Notes: generated from the sequence alone by a model not told the origin. A stretch of 64,000 nt of DNA from Methylobacterium terrae (GCF_003173755.1 NZ_CP029553.1:4488001-4552000); one strand, 5' to 3'. Counted from the first letter of the stretch, positions 54,097-63,395 are shown. Translations and numbers: made by a program.

Positions 54097-54537
54097 TTAC
54101 GTCTTCTCCAGGATCGACACGGTGCCGTCGCGCTCGACGATGGCCACCGCGACCCGGTCGAGGTCGTCGAGCTTCTCCTGACGGGCGGCGGTGCGGATGT
54201 CGGCCTGCTGCATGCGCAGGCGGCGCATCGCGGTCTCGTTCCAGCGGCCGTCGCGAAACACCACGATCGGGGTGCCGTCGACGACGCGCTCGAACCAGAC
54301 GAAGCGCAGCTTCAGCCAAGACACCGCGACGTGCATCAGCCCGACGGTGAACAGGGCGCTCATCGCGCCGACGAAGGAGCGGTCGTCGCCGAGCACGGCG
54401 CTGACCGAGAGGCCGCCGAACAGGAACAGCACCACCATGTCGATCGGCGCCTGCTGGCTCGCGGTCCGGCGCCCGATCAGCCGGATCACGAACAGCACGA
54501 TGACGTAGGCCGCCGCGGCCTTGAGGACGGTGTTCAT
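54097..54537 (-). CDS. DUF421 (YetF-type) membrane protein
   Basis: 146 residues, three hydrophobic spans in the first 75 residues (AAAAYVIVLFVIRLIG, IDMVVLFLFGGLSVSAVLG, MSALFTVGLMHVAVSW), then a small cytoplasmic domain beginning FERVVDGTPIVVFRDG. This is the standard YetF/YcaP layout. Family function is unsettled (envelope stress, spore or antibiotic phenotypes). It is the second gene after the unknown membrane-anchored protein, 2 bp apart, so the two are likely coexpressed. Confidence 0.88.
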   Translation of the reverse strand: MNTVLKAAAAYVIVLFVIRLIGRRTASQQAPIDMVVLFLFGGLSVSAVLGDDRSFVGAMSALFTVGLMHVAVSWLKLRFVWFERVVDGTPIVVFRDGRWNETAMRRLRMQQADIRTAARQEKLDDLDRVAVAIVERDGTVSILEKT

Positions 54538-54539
54538 CG

Positions 54540-55061
54540 CTAAGGCACCGCGAATTGCGACCAGGACAGGGTCTCGCCTTCATCCAGGCGAGCGGTGAGG
54601 GCGACGGCGCCGCGGAAGCTCGGCGAGCCGGTGAAGCGGATCACCGCGCGCGTCTCGCCCGGGATCACCGGGAAGACCAGGCGGATGCTGCCGCCGGCGA
54701 CCTGCCAGGTCTGCGGCCGCGGCGTGATGCTCTCAAGGCCGAACAGGTCGACGAGCTCCTTGGCGATCGTCACCGCGACTTGGTCGCCGCCGGGCGGGAC
54801 CCGGGTGTCGAGGCGCACGATCGTCGGTGCCCCGAAGCGCGCCACCGGCTCGTAATGGATCACGATCGAGCCGTCGCCGTTCGAGCGGGTGTGCTCGCTG
54901 AACGGTCCGCGCCCGAGGAAGCCGAGCGCGCAGACGGCCACGAAGGCCAGCATCAGCCAGCGCCCGATCAGTTCGGCCCGGCGCCAGCGATCCTCGAAGG
55001 CGGGGTAGAAGCCAGCCGCGATCTCCTCGCGCATCGGCGGATCGTCATGGATGATCTTCAC
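54540..55061 (-). CDS. unknown membrane-anchored protein
   Basis: 173 residues from a GTG at 55061 with GGGAG upstream. Longer frames extend into the divergent gene. Residues 38-60 form one hydrophobic segment (LIGRWLMLAFVAVCALGFLG). The rest is periplasmic and beta-rich (SIVIHYEPVARFGAPTIVRLD), with no cysteines. Two bases from the DUF421 gene. No family is recognised; a partner role for the YetF protein is a guess from linkage. Confidence 0.7.
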   Translation of the reverse strand: MKIIHDDPPMREEIAAGFYPAFEDRWRRAELIGRWLMLAFVAVCALGFLGRGPFSEHTRSNGDGSIVIHYEPVARFGAPTIVRLDTRVPPGGDQVAVTIAKELVDLFGLESITPRPQTWQVAGGSIRLVFPVIPGETRAVIRFTGSPSFRGAVALTARLDEGETLSWSQFAVP

Positions 55062-55215
55062 GGGGCTCCCTCGTCGCGAGCGGCCCGCCGCGGGGTGCCG
55101 TAGGGTCGCAAGGCGACGACATAGCGCCGCGATGTCGGACGGCCATGCCCTTACGGCCGCTGGAACCCCGCACCGGTCGCGGCTACAAGGGAACGCTGCG
55201 TCAGCCGGCCCCGCG

Positions 55216-56394
55216 ATGGTGTCAGACCCCCACCGATCCTCCTCGGCCGCGCTGCCCAAGCGCCTCGTCGCGCTCGACCGGATGCGCGGCTTCGTCGTCG
55301 GCCTCGTCGTCCTGCACCACGCGGTGCTGGCCTACTGCTCGTTCGGGCACGTCGACCGGGTCCACTACGCCCTGTCGACCGCGCCGATCGTCGATCCGCA
55401 GACCTGGATCGGCTTCGATCTCGTCGTCCTGATCAACGACGGCTTCTTCATGCCGCTGCTGTTCTCGCTCTCGGGCCTGTTCGTCCGGGACGGCCTCGTG
55501 CGCGAGGGGCCTGGGGCCTACCTGCGGGCGCGGCTCATCCGCCTCGGCCTGCCCTTCGTCGCGGCCGAGCTGACGCTGGTCCCGCTGGCCTATTATCCCT
55601 CCTTCCTGCAGGCGGGCGGATCGCCGGGCTTTTCAGGGTTCTGGCTCGCCACGGTCACGACCGGGCCGTGGCCGAGCGGGCCGCCCTGGTTCATCGGCGT
55701 CCTGCTCCTGTTCGACGCCGCCGCGGCGCTCGGCTTCGTGCTCGCGCCGGGCTGGTGGACGGGCCCGTCCGCGGAGGCGCCGCGCCTGAGCCGGTGCTTC
55801 GTCGGCCTCGTCGCCGCCACGGTCCTCGCCTTCCTGCCGCTGCTCCTCGTGGTCGGTCCGCGTCTCTGGTTCGCTCTCGGGCCGCTGGCGATCCAGGGCA
55901 GCCGCGTCGGCCTCTACGCGGCCTACTTCGCTGCCGGAGCCTGGCTCGGACGGGGCGGCGGGCCGGCAGTCGCCGCGTTCGGGCAGGCGCTCGCCGGCCG
56001 CTGCGGGCTCCGGGTCGCGCTCGCGGTGGCGACCGGGCTCACCTTCGTGGCGGCGTCCCGTCTCGGCGCGGCGCTCCACCTCCCGGCCCGGCCGGCGCTC
56101 GCCCTCCTCGGCCTGACCCAGGCCTTGTTCTGCGCGGCGGCCTGCTTCGCGCTGCCGGCCGTCGTCTTGCGCGTCGCGGGCGGGCGCCGCCCGGCCTGGG
56201 ACAGCTTCGCGGCGAACGGCTTCGCGATCTACCTGCTGCACTATCCCGTCGTGACCTGGACGCAGTACGGCCTGCTCGGGTGGAGGGCCGGGGCCGTGGC
56301 GAAGGGCCTGACGACGGTCGCCGTCGCGCTCGGCGCGAGCTGGGCCGGCGGCGCCCTGCTGCGACGGCTACCCGTGATCGGACGAGGGCTCTGA
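55216..56394 (+). CDS. acyltransferase 3 family membrane protein
   Basis: 392 residues from the ATG at 55216; an ATG at 55132 is possible, and neither has a strong ribosome site. About ten membrane spans. The family signature ALDRMRGFVVGLVVLHHAV near 19-37 carries the catalytic-type His-His, and FSLSGLFVRDGL and IYLLHYPVV are typical. Such proteins transfer acyl groups to sugars, glycans or peptidoglycan (OafA, OpgC). The substrate is unknown. It is directly followed by the M19 dipeptidase, whose ATG begins the base after its stop. Confidence 0.85.
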   Translation: MVSDPHRSSSAALPKRLVALDRMRGFVVGLVVLHHAVLAYCSFGHVDRVHYALSTAPIVDPQTWIGFDLVVLINDGFFMPLLFSLSGLFVRDGLVREGPGAYLRARLIRLGLPFVAAELTLVPLAYYPSFLQAGGSPGFSGFWLATVTTGPWPSGPPWFIGVLLLFDAAAALGFVLAPGWWTGPSAEAPRLSRCFVGLVAATVLAFLPLLLVVGPRLWFALGPLAIQGSRVGLYAAYFAAGAWLGRGGGPAVAAFGQALAGRCGLRVALAVATGLTFVAASRLGAALHLPARPALALLGLTQALFCAAACFALPAVVLRVAGGRRPAWDSFAANGFAIYLLHYPVVTWTQYGLLGWRAGAVAKGLTTVAVALGASWAGGALLRRLPVIGRGL

Positions 56395-57846
56395 ATGGAC
56401 GCGACACGTCTTTCCATCGCGGCCGGCGGGCTCGTGCGCCTGCCCTGGACCGCGCTCCTCGACGGCTCCGCCGACCGCTACGACGGCCTCCCCGTCACCG
56501 TCGCCGGCTGGCCCGTCACCGCGACGGAAGAGGCCGAGGCGCGCTACTGCCTGCTCACCCCCGAACCCGCCTGCTGCGGCGGCTGTCTGCCGGGCGACGC
56601 GGCTTCCTGCATCGAGGTCGTGGCCGCCGCTCCCGTCCCGGTCGACGGCCGCGAGATGACCCTGCGCGGGGTCTTCCGGCGCCTGCACGACGATCCCTGC
56701 GGCTGGCGCTACCGGCTCGACGACGCGGTTCCGGTTCCCCGCCCCATGCCCCGCCGCGGCCTGTCCCGCCGCGGCCTCGTGGCGGCCGCCACGCTCCTCT
56801 GCCTGCCGGTGGCGGCGGCCGCGCAGGCGCCCAACGATGCGGAGGCCGATGCCCGGCGCGCCGCGGCGGCCGCCTTCCTCGCCGCGCGCCCGACGATCGA
56901 TTGCCACAGCCATGCCGGGCGGGTGCTGCGGGTGCGCCAGTTGGAGGGGCACGCCCCGTTCACGCCGCTCGCCGGGCCGATGCGGGCCGGCGGCCTCGCG
57001 GTCGCCTGCCTGGCGATCGTCTCCGATTCGCCGACCCACCGGGTGACGCCCGAGGGCCGCATCCGCGCCTTCCGCGAGCCTGAGCCGGGCGAGCTCGCGG
57101 CTTACGCCGAGCGCGGCTTTGCCCGCCTGCACGCCCTGGTGCGCGAGCAGGGCCTGCGCCTCGTGCGCAACGCGGCCGATCTCGCGGCGGCCCGGCCCGC
57201 CGATCCGGCGGTCCTCGTCGCGGCGGAGGGCGCGGATTTCCTGGAGGGCGACCTCGGTCCCCTCGAGGAGGCCTACCGGCGGGCGGCCCTGCGCCATCTC
57301 CAGCTCACCCATTACCGGGTGAACGCCCTCGGCGACATCCAGACCGAGCCGCCGGTCCATGGCGGCCTGACCGAGTTCGGCGCCGCGGTGATCCGGCGCT
57401 GCGAGGAACTCGGCGTGATCGTCGACGTGGCGCACGGGACCGAGGCCCTGGTGCGCCGGGCGGCGGAGGTGGCCCGAAAACCCCTCGTCCTGTCGCATAC
57501 CTCGCTCACGACGAGGCCGCGGCCCTGGACCCGCCGCATCACGCCCGACCACGCCCGGATCGTGGCGGGGACCGGCGGCGTCATCGGCCTGTGGCCGCCC
57601 GCAGGCCTGTTTCCCGACCTCCCGGCCCTCGCCGACGGCATCGCCCGCATGGCGGACGTGGTCGGCGCGCGCCATGTCGGCCTCGGAACCGACATGATGG
57701 GCCTCGTCGGCCCGAGCGCCCTGCCGGACTACACGGCCCTGCCCGACCTCGCCGCGCTCCTCCTCGCGCGGTTCACGCCCGAGGAGACCGCCGGCATTCT
57801 CGGCGGCAACTACCTGCGCGTCGCCCGGTCGTGCCTCGCGGCGTGA
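56395..57846 (+). CDS. M19 membrane dipeptidase-like protein with an N-terminal extra domain
   Basis: 483 residues. The first 115 residues form a cysteine-rich beta domain (PEPACCGGCLPGDAASC; RGVFRRLHDDPCGWRYRL) reminiscent of DUF3299-type modules. Residues 118-145 then read like a Tat or Sec signal (MPRRGLSRRGLVAAATLLCLPVAAA spelled over the region), and the renal dipeptidase barrel follows, with the zinc motif DCHSH, EGADFLEGD, the SHT histidine and GLGTDMMG. An internal ATG at 56746 could start the exported dipeptidase by itself. Either two genes are fused or the upstream half is made separately. Substrate is a dipeptide or related amide. Confidence 0.75.
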   Translation: MDATRLSIAAGGLVRLPWTALLDGSADRYDGLPVTVAGWPVTATEEAEARYCLLTPEPACCGGCLPGDAASCIEVVAAAPVPVDGREMTLRGVFRRLHDDPCGWRYRLDDAVPVPRPMPRRGLSRRGLVAAATLLCLPVAAAAQAPNDAEADARRAAAAAFLAARPTIDCHSHAGRVLRVRQLEGHAPFTPLAGPMRAGGLAVACLAIVSDSPTHRVTPEGRIRAFREPEPGELAAYAERGFARLHALVREQGLRLVRNAADLAAARPADPAVLVAAEGADFLEGDLGPLEEAYRRAALRHLQLTHYRVNALGDIQTEPPVHGGLTEFGAAVIRRCEELGVIVDVAHGTEALVRRAAEVARKPLVLSHTSLTTRPRPWTRRITPDHARIVAGTGGVIGLWPPAGLFPDLPALADGIARMADVVGARHVGLGTDMMGLVGPSALPDYTALPDLAALLLARFTPEETAGILGGNYLRVARSCLAA

Positions 57847-58037
57847 GGCGCGTCCGGCTTGCCGCCCGCGGGAAACCCGCTAGACTCGGAGGCGGGTCGG
57901 CAGTCACCCAGGCGTCACCGCCCCGAGAGGGGAGCTAAACCTGCCAGTCCCGTTCGACCTCGCGCTCGTTCCCGTGCCGCGTCGTAAGCCGGTGACCCTC
58001 GACACCTGATTGCAGGTCGGCACACGGGAGAACGACC

Positions 58038-58598
58038 GTGCCGAGAGACCCGATCCCCTTCGCGACCCACGACGTGTCGGCGCTCGCCAAATCCTTGCGT
58101 GCCCAGTGGGCGACGCGGACGGCGTTGCCGGCCCCAACGTCCGGCCACGTGCCCAGTCATGTCGAGATGCTGAACATGCTGGCCCGGGCCGCCGGCCACC
58201 GCAACTTCCAGCACTTCCGTGCCCGGGGCGGGCATCGCGAGCCGGCGGATCCCCCCGCGCCCGTCCGGGCCGACCCCGCCTCGGTGCTGCGCGCCGCCGG
58301 CTACTTCGATCCGCAGGGCCGCTTGCGGAGCTGGCCGGCCCAGCGGTCGATCCAGGATCTCTGCCTGTGGGCGCTGTGGGCGAAGATCCCGGCCGGGCGC
58401 GCGTTCGACGAGCGCCGGATCAGCGCCCTCCTCACCGCGCTGCACCTCTTCGGCGATCCCGCCATCCTCCGGCGGACGATGTGCCATATCGGATTGATGA
58501 CGAGGGCCATCGACGGGCGGGACTATCGCCGGATCGAGCGGCCCCCGTCGCCCGAGGGGGCGGCGCTGATCCGCCACCTTCGCCGGAACGGCCACTGA
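58038..58598 (+). CDS. DUF2087 domain protein
   Basis: 186 residues from a GTG with GGGAG upstream. The C-terminal half fits DUF2087: GYFDPQGRLRSWPAQRS, then a helix ISALLTALHLFGDPAILRR, ending with MTRAIDGRDYRRIE, a winged-helix-like module often found on small regulators. The N-terminal part has HVEMLNMLARAAGHRNFQHFRA, which resembles the small antitoxin-like or glyoxalase-associated helix domain. Function unknown. Converges on the transporter gene with a strong hairpin between. Confidence 0.75.
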   Translation: MPRDPIPFATHDVSALAKSLRAQWATRTALPAPTSGHVPSHVEMLNMLARAAGHRNFQHFRARGGHREPADPPAPVRADPASVLRAAGYFDPQGRLRSWPAQRSIQDLCLWALWAKIPAGRAFDERRISALLTALHLFGDPAILRRTMCHIGLMTRAIDGRDYRRIERPPSPEGAALIRHLRRNGH

Positions 58599-58606
58599 CC
58601 GACGCG

Positions 58607-58640
58607 GGCGGCGATGGCCGGTGACCGGGCCATCGCCGCC
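58607..58640. terminator. bidirectional hairpin
   Basis: GGCGGCGATGGCC (58607-58619) and GGCCATCGCCGCC (58628-58640) are perfect reverse complements over 13 bp with an 8-base loop, lying between the convergent DUF2087 and transporter genes. No T runs, so strength is uncertain. Confidence 0.5.
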
Positions 58641-58653
58641 GGAGGTCGGGCAT

Positions 58654-60021
58654 TCAGCCCCGCACGGGCGACACCGCGCCCGGCACCGTCCGGGCGGGCG
58701 CCTCCGGCTCGCGCGCCGCGACCCAGCGCAGGCACAGGGCGGCGGCGAGCATCGGCAGGGCCAGCGCCATGCAGTAATCCGGCCGCTCCCAGCCCGCCGC
58801 CATCAGCATCCCGGCGAGCGCCGGCCCGGTGACGGCGCCGAGGCGGCCGACGCTCATGGCGAGCCCGGTGCCGGTGGTGCGCACCGGCGCGGGGAAGATC
58901 GGCGGCACCACCGCGTACATCGCGTTGATCGAGCCGTAGAGGCAGAAGCCGATGGCGAGGGTGGCGGTGAGCAGGGCCGTGGGCGTCGCCGGGACGTAGC
59001 CGAAGATCGTGGCGGCGAGGAACAGCCCGGCCATGAAGGCGGCGGCGAGAAGGCGCGTCCCGGCCCGCCGGGCGACGAAGCCGAACAAGAGACAGCCGGC
59101 GGCGCCGCCGAGATTCATCAGCATCGCCCCCGAGATGCCGCCGCTGACGCTGAGGCCGAGTTCCGTCAGCACCTTCGGGGTCCAGCTCAGGAAGAAGTAG
59201 CAGGTCGTCATGACGCAGAAATACGCCGCGCAGGCCGCGAGCGTGCGGGTGCGGTAGGGCGGGCGCGCGATGGCCGCGAGGCTGGCGCCGGCCTCGGCCT
59301 CGGCGCGGGACGGGGCCGGCAGGGCGGCCAGCGCCGGTCGGCCGAGCCGGGCGAGCACCCGGTTGACCTTCGTCAGCGCCCCGGCCGGCCGGCGGGCGAT
59401 GAGGTAGTCGAGGGATTCGGGCAGGAAGGCCAGCACCGCCGGCACCAGCGCCAGCGCCACGAGCCCGCCGAAGACGTAGACCGAGCGCCAGCCGAAAGAT
59501 CCGATGAGATAGACCGAGAACGCGCCGCCGAGGGTCGCGCCGAGGGGATAGCCGAGCGACATCAGCGAGATCGACAGGTTGCGCCAGCGGTCGGTGGCGT
59601 ACTCGGCCACCACGATGTTGACGGTGGCGAGCCCCCCGCCGATGCCGAGCCCGGTGAACAGCCGCACCAGGGCGAGCTCGGCCAGGGTGCTCACCGCGGC
59701 GGCCGCCAGCATGCCGAGGCACAGGATGGCGAGGCACAGGAGCAGGGTGGTGCGCCGGCCGAACCGGTCGCTCAAGGGTGCGATCAGCAGGGCGCCGAGC
59801 CCCATCCCGGCGAGTCCGGCGCTGAACAGCAGGCCGAGATCGGTGGGTTTGAGGGCGAAGTCCTTGGCGATCGAGGCCGCCGTGAACGCGACGACCAGCA
59901 CGTCGAACCCGTCCAGCGCGCAGATCAGCACGCAGACCGCCACGGCGGCGACCTGGAACGGGGTCATGGCGCCCTGGCGGATGGCGGCGCGGGGGTCGGA
60001 TGCGTCCTGTGTGCTGGCCAT
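58654..60021 (-). CDS. MFS transporter, aromatic acid:proton symporter type
   Basis: 455 residues, twelve predicted spans. Major facilitator motifs of the AAHS group are visible: ALDGFDVLVVAF in helix 1 with the Asp important for transport, GALLIAPLSDRFGRRTTLL between helices 2 and 3, and PESLDYLIARR in the central loop. Members import 4-hydroxybenzoate, protocatechuate or vanillate. It follows the Rieske oxygenase and reductase genes on the same strand after 96 bp, so vanillate or another methoxybenzoate is the likely substrate. Confidence 0.88.
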   Translation of the reverse strand: MASTQDASDPRAAIRQGAMTPFQVAAVAVCVLICALDGFDVLVVAFTAASIAKDFALKPTDLGLLFSAGLAGMGLGALLIAPLSDRFGRRTTLLLCLAILCLGMLAAAAVSTLAELALVRLFTGLGIGGGLATVNIVVAEYATDRWRNLSISLMSLGYPLGATLGGAFSVYLIGSFGWRSVYVFGGLVALALVPAVLAFLPESLDYLIARRPAGALTKVNRVLARLGRPALAALPAPSRAEAEAGASLAAIARPPYRTRTLAACAAYFCVMTTCYFFLSWTPKVLTELGLSVSGGISGAMLMNLGGAAGCLLFGFVARRAGTRLLAAAFMAGLFLAATIFGYVPATPTALLTATLAIGFCLYGSINAMYAVVPPIFPAPVRTTGTGLAMSVGRLGAVTGPALAGMLMAAGWERPDYCMALALPMLAAALCLRWVAAREPEAPARTVPGAVSPVRG

Positions 60022-60117
60022 GGTGAACCTCCCGGGTATTATGGTCGTCTTCTTCCGATGACGCAGAGGGTGTGAGGAGACACGCCGGTTCGCTCGGTTT
60101 TCGCTGAACCGCCCGCC

Positions 60118-61089
60118 TCACCCCGCCCGGTCCGCCGTATCGATCGTGATCCCGCCGCCCACCACCCGCGACACGCAGGTGCAGAGATGCGCGTTCGCCG
60201 CCTTCTGGGCGTCGCTGAAGAACACGTCGCGGTGATCGACCGTGCCGTCGGCGTCCAGGATCTTCACCGTGCACAGGCCGCACTCGCCGCGCCGGCAATC
60301 GTGGATCATGCCGACGCCCGCCGCCTCCAGCGCCTCCAGCATGGTCTGGTTGCGCGGAACGACGATCTCCCGGGCGAGCCGCGGGATGCGGACCGTGAAC
60401 GCCTCGGCGGCGTGGCGGCCGCCGGTGCCGAAGGTCTCGAAGCGCAAGCCCTGCGCCGGGCGGCCCGATTCCGCCCAGGCCCGGCGCGCCGCCTCCATCA
60501 TCCCGTAGGGCCCGCAGACGTAGGCCTCGCCGCCGGGGGGCAATCCCGCGATCGCCGCCGCGAGGTCGATCCGCCCGCCCGCCTCGTCGGTGACGGTCTC
60601 GAGCCGGTCGCCGATCCGCGCCCGCAAGCCGTCGGCGAGCGCCAGGTCCTGCCGGGTCCGCGCGGCGTAGAGCAGGCGGAACGGGCTGCCTGCCCCGTGC
60701 AGGGCCAGCGCCATGGCGTGGAGCGGCGTGATGCCGATGCCGCCGGCGACGAGCAGGTAGCCGGGCCGGCCGGGAGTGAGGCCGAAATGGTTGCGGGGAC
60801 CCGAGATGCTGAGGCGGGCGCCGGGCTCGAGCCCGTGCATGTAGGCCGAGCCGCCCCGGCTGTCGGGGAGCCGCTTCACGGCGATGCGGTAGAGCCCGTC
60901 GGCGCCCGAATCGAGCAGCGAGTAGGAGCGGGTGTCCGGCCGCTCGCCGATCATCACCGCCACCCCGAGATGGCTGCCGGGCGGGACCGGGGCGACCGGA
61001 CCCGACGGCTCGATCTCCAGGAGGCGGATGTCGGGCGTCAGCGCCCGCGTCGCGCGAAGCCGCGCGGGGATCCAGTGGGTCGCCGCCAT
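60118..61089 (-). CDS. vanB: vanillate O-demethylase-type oxidoreductase (FMN / [2Fe-2S] reductase)
   Basis: 323 residues, phthalate-dioxygenase-reductase family. The FMN-binding barrel (RSYSLLDS) is first, the NAD-binding part (LLVAGGIGITPLHAM; YVCGPYGMM) in the middle, and a plant-type ferredoxin at the C-terminus with the cluster ligands in CRRGECGLC and LCTCVS. It passes electrons from NAD(P)H to the Rieske oxygenase. The ATG at 61089 has GGAG eight bases upstream, inside the end of vanA, so the two are coupled. A GTG at 61098 overlapping the vanA stop is the alternative. Confidence 0.88.
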   Translation of the reverse strand: MAATHWIPARLRATRALTPDIRLLEIEPSGPVAPVPPGSHLGVAVMIGERPDTRSYSLLDSGADGLYRIAVKRLPDSRGGSAYMHGLEPGARLSISGPRNHFGLTPGRPGYLLVAGGIGITPLHAMALALHGAGSPFRLLYAARTRQDLALADGLRARIGDRLETVTDEAGGRIDLAAAIAGLPPGGEAYVCGPYGMMEAARRAWAESGRPAQGLRFETFGTGGRHAAEAFTVRIPRLAREIVVPRNQTMLEALEAAGVGMIHDCRRGECGLCTVKILDADGTVDHRDVFFSDAQKAANAHLCTCVSRVVGGGITIDTADRAG

Positions 61090-61094
61090 GGCGG

Positions 61095-62183
61095 TCACTC
61101 CGCCGCGAGGCCGACGGGCGGGACGCCCTTGCCCGGATCCCGGCCCTCCTTCGCCATCATCCCGTCGATCAGGCGGTGGGCCCAGAGCGCGCCGGCATCG
61201 ATGTTGAGGTTGTAGAAGGGCTGGCGCGGCTGGCGGTCGATCGCCCGCTGCTGGGCCTCCAGCACGTCGTGGTCCTGGTCGTAGACGCCCTTGCCGTCGT
61301 TGACGTGGGCCCGGTTGAGGGCCTTCGTCAGTTCCTCGTCGTCGGTGCGCCAGCTGCGCACGAAGTTCCAGAAATAGTGGCAGCTCGTCGCGGTCTCCGG
61401 GGTGATCGCCGCCAGGAAGAAGCCGTTGACGCCTTGGCTGCGGTCGCCCTGGCGCGCCCCGGTGCCGGCGAGCGCCACCCCGACATCGCCCGCCACCACC
61501 GTCGGCGCCTCGAAGCGGATGATCTGCCAGCGGTCGACATGGCCCGGCCGCCCCAGGTTTCGCGCCCAGAACGGCGGCGGCTCGATGCCCTCCATCCAGC
61601 GCTCGACCGTGACGCACCGGTCGGTGTGGGTCACCTCGAACGGGCTGCGGGTGATCGCCTCGTCGCCGATGCTGCCGGCGTGCACATAGGTCTCGTGGGT
61701 CAGGTCCATCAGGTTGTCGATGACCAGCCGGTAATTGCACTTCAGGCCGTAGAAGGTGCCGCCCTCGCCGACCCACGGCGCGTCGCTGTTCCAGTGGAAG
61801 TCCGGCACGAGGTCGGGATCGGCGAGCGCCGGATCGCCCATCCAGAGCCAGACCAGGCGGTAGCGCTCGACCGCCGGGAAGGCGCGCACGCAGGCCGAGG
61901 GGTTGATGGTCTCCTGCGCCGGCATGAAGGTGCAGCGGCCGGTCGCGTCGAAGACGAGGCCGTGATAGCCGCACATCACCTGGTCGCCCTTGAGGTGGCC
62001 GAGCGAGAGCGGCAGCAGCCGGTGCCAGCAGGCATCCTCCAGGGCGGCGACGGCGCCGTCGGTGCGGCGGTAGAGCACCACGTCCTTGTCGCAGATCCGG
62101 CGCGGCGTCAGCGCGCGGCCGATCTCGTGGCCCCAGGCAGCGGCGTACCAGGCGTTCAGCGGATAGCCCTTGGGATCCGTCAT
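61095..62183 (-). CDS. vanA: vanillate O-demethylase-type Rieske oxygenase subunit
   Basis: 362 residues, normal length. The Rieske cluster ligands are C52/H54 (ACWHRLLPLS) and C71/H74 (CGYHGLVF). The mononuclear iron site is in NLMDLTHETYVHA with H163 and H168, and D160 bridges between subunits. VanA removes the O-methyl group of vanillate as formaldehyde, giving protocatechuate. Related enzymes act on other methoxybenzoates, so exact specificity is inferred from the vanB, transporter and regulator context. Start ATG at 62183 with GGGAGAG upstream. Confidence 0.87.
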   Translation of the reverse strand: MTDPKGYPLNAWYAAAWGHEIGRALTPRRICDKDVVLYRRTDGAVAALEDACWHRLLPLSLGHLKGDQVMCGYHGLVFDATGRCTFMPAQETINPSACVRAFPAVERYRLVWLWMGDPALADPDLVPDFHWNSDAPWVGEGGTFYGLKCNYRLVIDNLMDLTHETYVHAGSIGDEAITRSPFEVTHTDRCVTVERWMEGIEPPPFWARNLGRPGHVDRWQIIRFEAPTVVAGDVGVALAGTGARQGDRSQGVNGFFLAAITPETATSCHYFWNFVRSWRTDDEELTKALNRAHVNDGKGVYDQDHDVLEAQQRAIDRQPRQPFYNLNIDAGALWAHRLIDGMMAKEGRDPGKGVPPVGLAAE

Positions 62184-62492
62184 CGTTCTCTCCCTCGTCG
62201 TCGTCGCCTCGCGGGTCTTTCGCCTCGCTGACGGTCCGGTCGTGCGGCGGCCGGCTTGGCCGTATCGGGGCGCCGGGCGGATCGCCTCGGTGCCTCCGCC
62301 GGCGGGCCGGCCGGTGTTGCGCCGCACACAGGTTTCGCGTGCCGGATCAGCAGTTTGGAACTGGTCCGGTTCGACCCTCGGACGCTAGCCGGCAGGGGCC
62401 GGCACGACCATGGACGCGCCCCGGAATTTCTTGGACGGATCCGGCGCCCGGCATTAGCCTCGGGACGGGAGGACGGGGCCGGGAGGACGGGG
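62184..62492. promoter_or_regulatory. divergent control region of the O-demethylase cluster
   Basis: 309 bp between vanA and the AraC-type regulator gene. Both promoters must lie here. No clear inverted or direct repeat that I would call an operator, and no consensus boxes. Confidence 0.4.
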
Positions 62493-63395
62493 ATGCCAGC
62501 GCAGCGGGAACGGCCGATCCCGGTCTTTCGCCTCTACGGCGAGACCGCCGAGGCGACGGTGCCGAGCTTCGTCCATGCCGAGCGGATCGGCACCAGCGCG
62601 GCCCTGCACGATTGGGAGATCGCGCCCCACCGCCACGGCGCGCTGACGCAGGGGCTCGTCGTCACGCGCGGCCACGGCGCCCTGTCGCTCGACGCGCGCC
62701 GCGAGGACTTCACCGCGCCCTGGCTGGTCTGGGTGCCGTCGGGCGTGGTGCACGCCTTCTCGTTCCGGCCCGGCACCGACGGCGTGGTGCTGTCGCTCGC
62801 CGACGACTTCCTCGCCGCCGTGCTCGATCCCGATCCGGAAGCGGCGCGCCTGCGGGCCGCCGCCGAGGCGACGTTCTCCGGCCGGCCGGGCTCGCCGGAG
62901 GAGATCGACCTCGACCTCGCGGCCCTCGTCGAGGCGCTGATGCGGGAGGCCGCCGGCGCCCTGCCGGGGGCGGCGAGCGCGGTCGCGGCGCTGACCCGGC
63001 TCCTCGTCGTCGGCGTGCTGCGCACCCGCGCCGCCCGCTCGATCACCGAGCCGGCGGCGCTCGCGCGCGCCGACCTGCATCGCCGCTTCCGCCGCCTCGT
63101 CGAGGCCCAGCTGCGCGAGGGCTGGCCGGTCGCCCGCTTCGCCGCGGCGCTGGGCGTCAGCCCCGACCGGCTGCACGCCGCCTGCACCGAGGCGGTGCGG
63201 CGCTCGCCGCAAGGGATCCTGCACGACCGCCTGATGCTCGAGGCCAAGCGCAGCCTCCTCTACACTACGCTCCCGGTCTCGAAGATCGCCTTCGACCTCG
63301 GCTTCAACGATCCGGCGTATTTCTCGCGCTTCTTTACGGCGCGCGCGGGGTCGAGCCCGGCGGCGTTCCGGCGTGGCGATCGGGGGGAGGGATGA
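62493..63395 (+). CDS. AraC family regulator (PobR-like)
   Basis: 300 residues from the ATG at 62493 with GGGAGGA upstream. The N-terminal cupin-type sensor begins RPIPVFRLYGET, the form seen in PobR-like regulators of hydroxybenzoate and vanillate genes, with HDWEIAPHRHGALTQ as the ligand pocket region. The C-terminal 100 residues hold two helix-turn-helix motifs: VARFAAALGVSPDRLHAAC and VSKIAFDLGFNDPAYFSRFF. It is divergent from vanA and most likely activates the vanAB-transporter operon in response to the aromatic acid. Confidence 0.88.
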   Translation: MPAQRERPIPVFRLYGETAEATVPSFVHAERIGTSAALHDWEIAPHRHGALTQGLVVTRGHGALSLDARREDFTAPWLVWVPSGVVHAFSFRPGTDGVVLSLADDFLAAVLDPDPEAARLRAAAEATFSGRPGSPEEIDLDLAALVEALMREAAGALPGAASAVAALTRLLVVGVLRTRAARSITEPAALARADLHRRFRRLVEAQLREGWPVARFAAALGVSPDRLHAACTEAVRRSPQGILHDRLMLEAKRSLLYTTLPVSKIAFDLGFNDPAYFSRFFTARAGSSPAAFRRGDRGEG

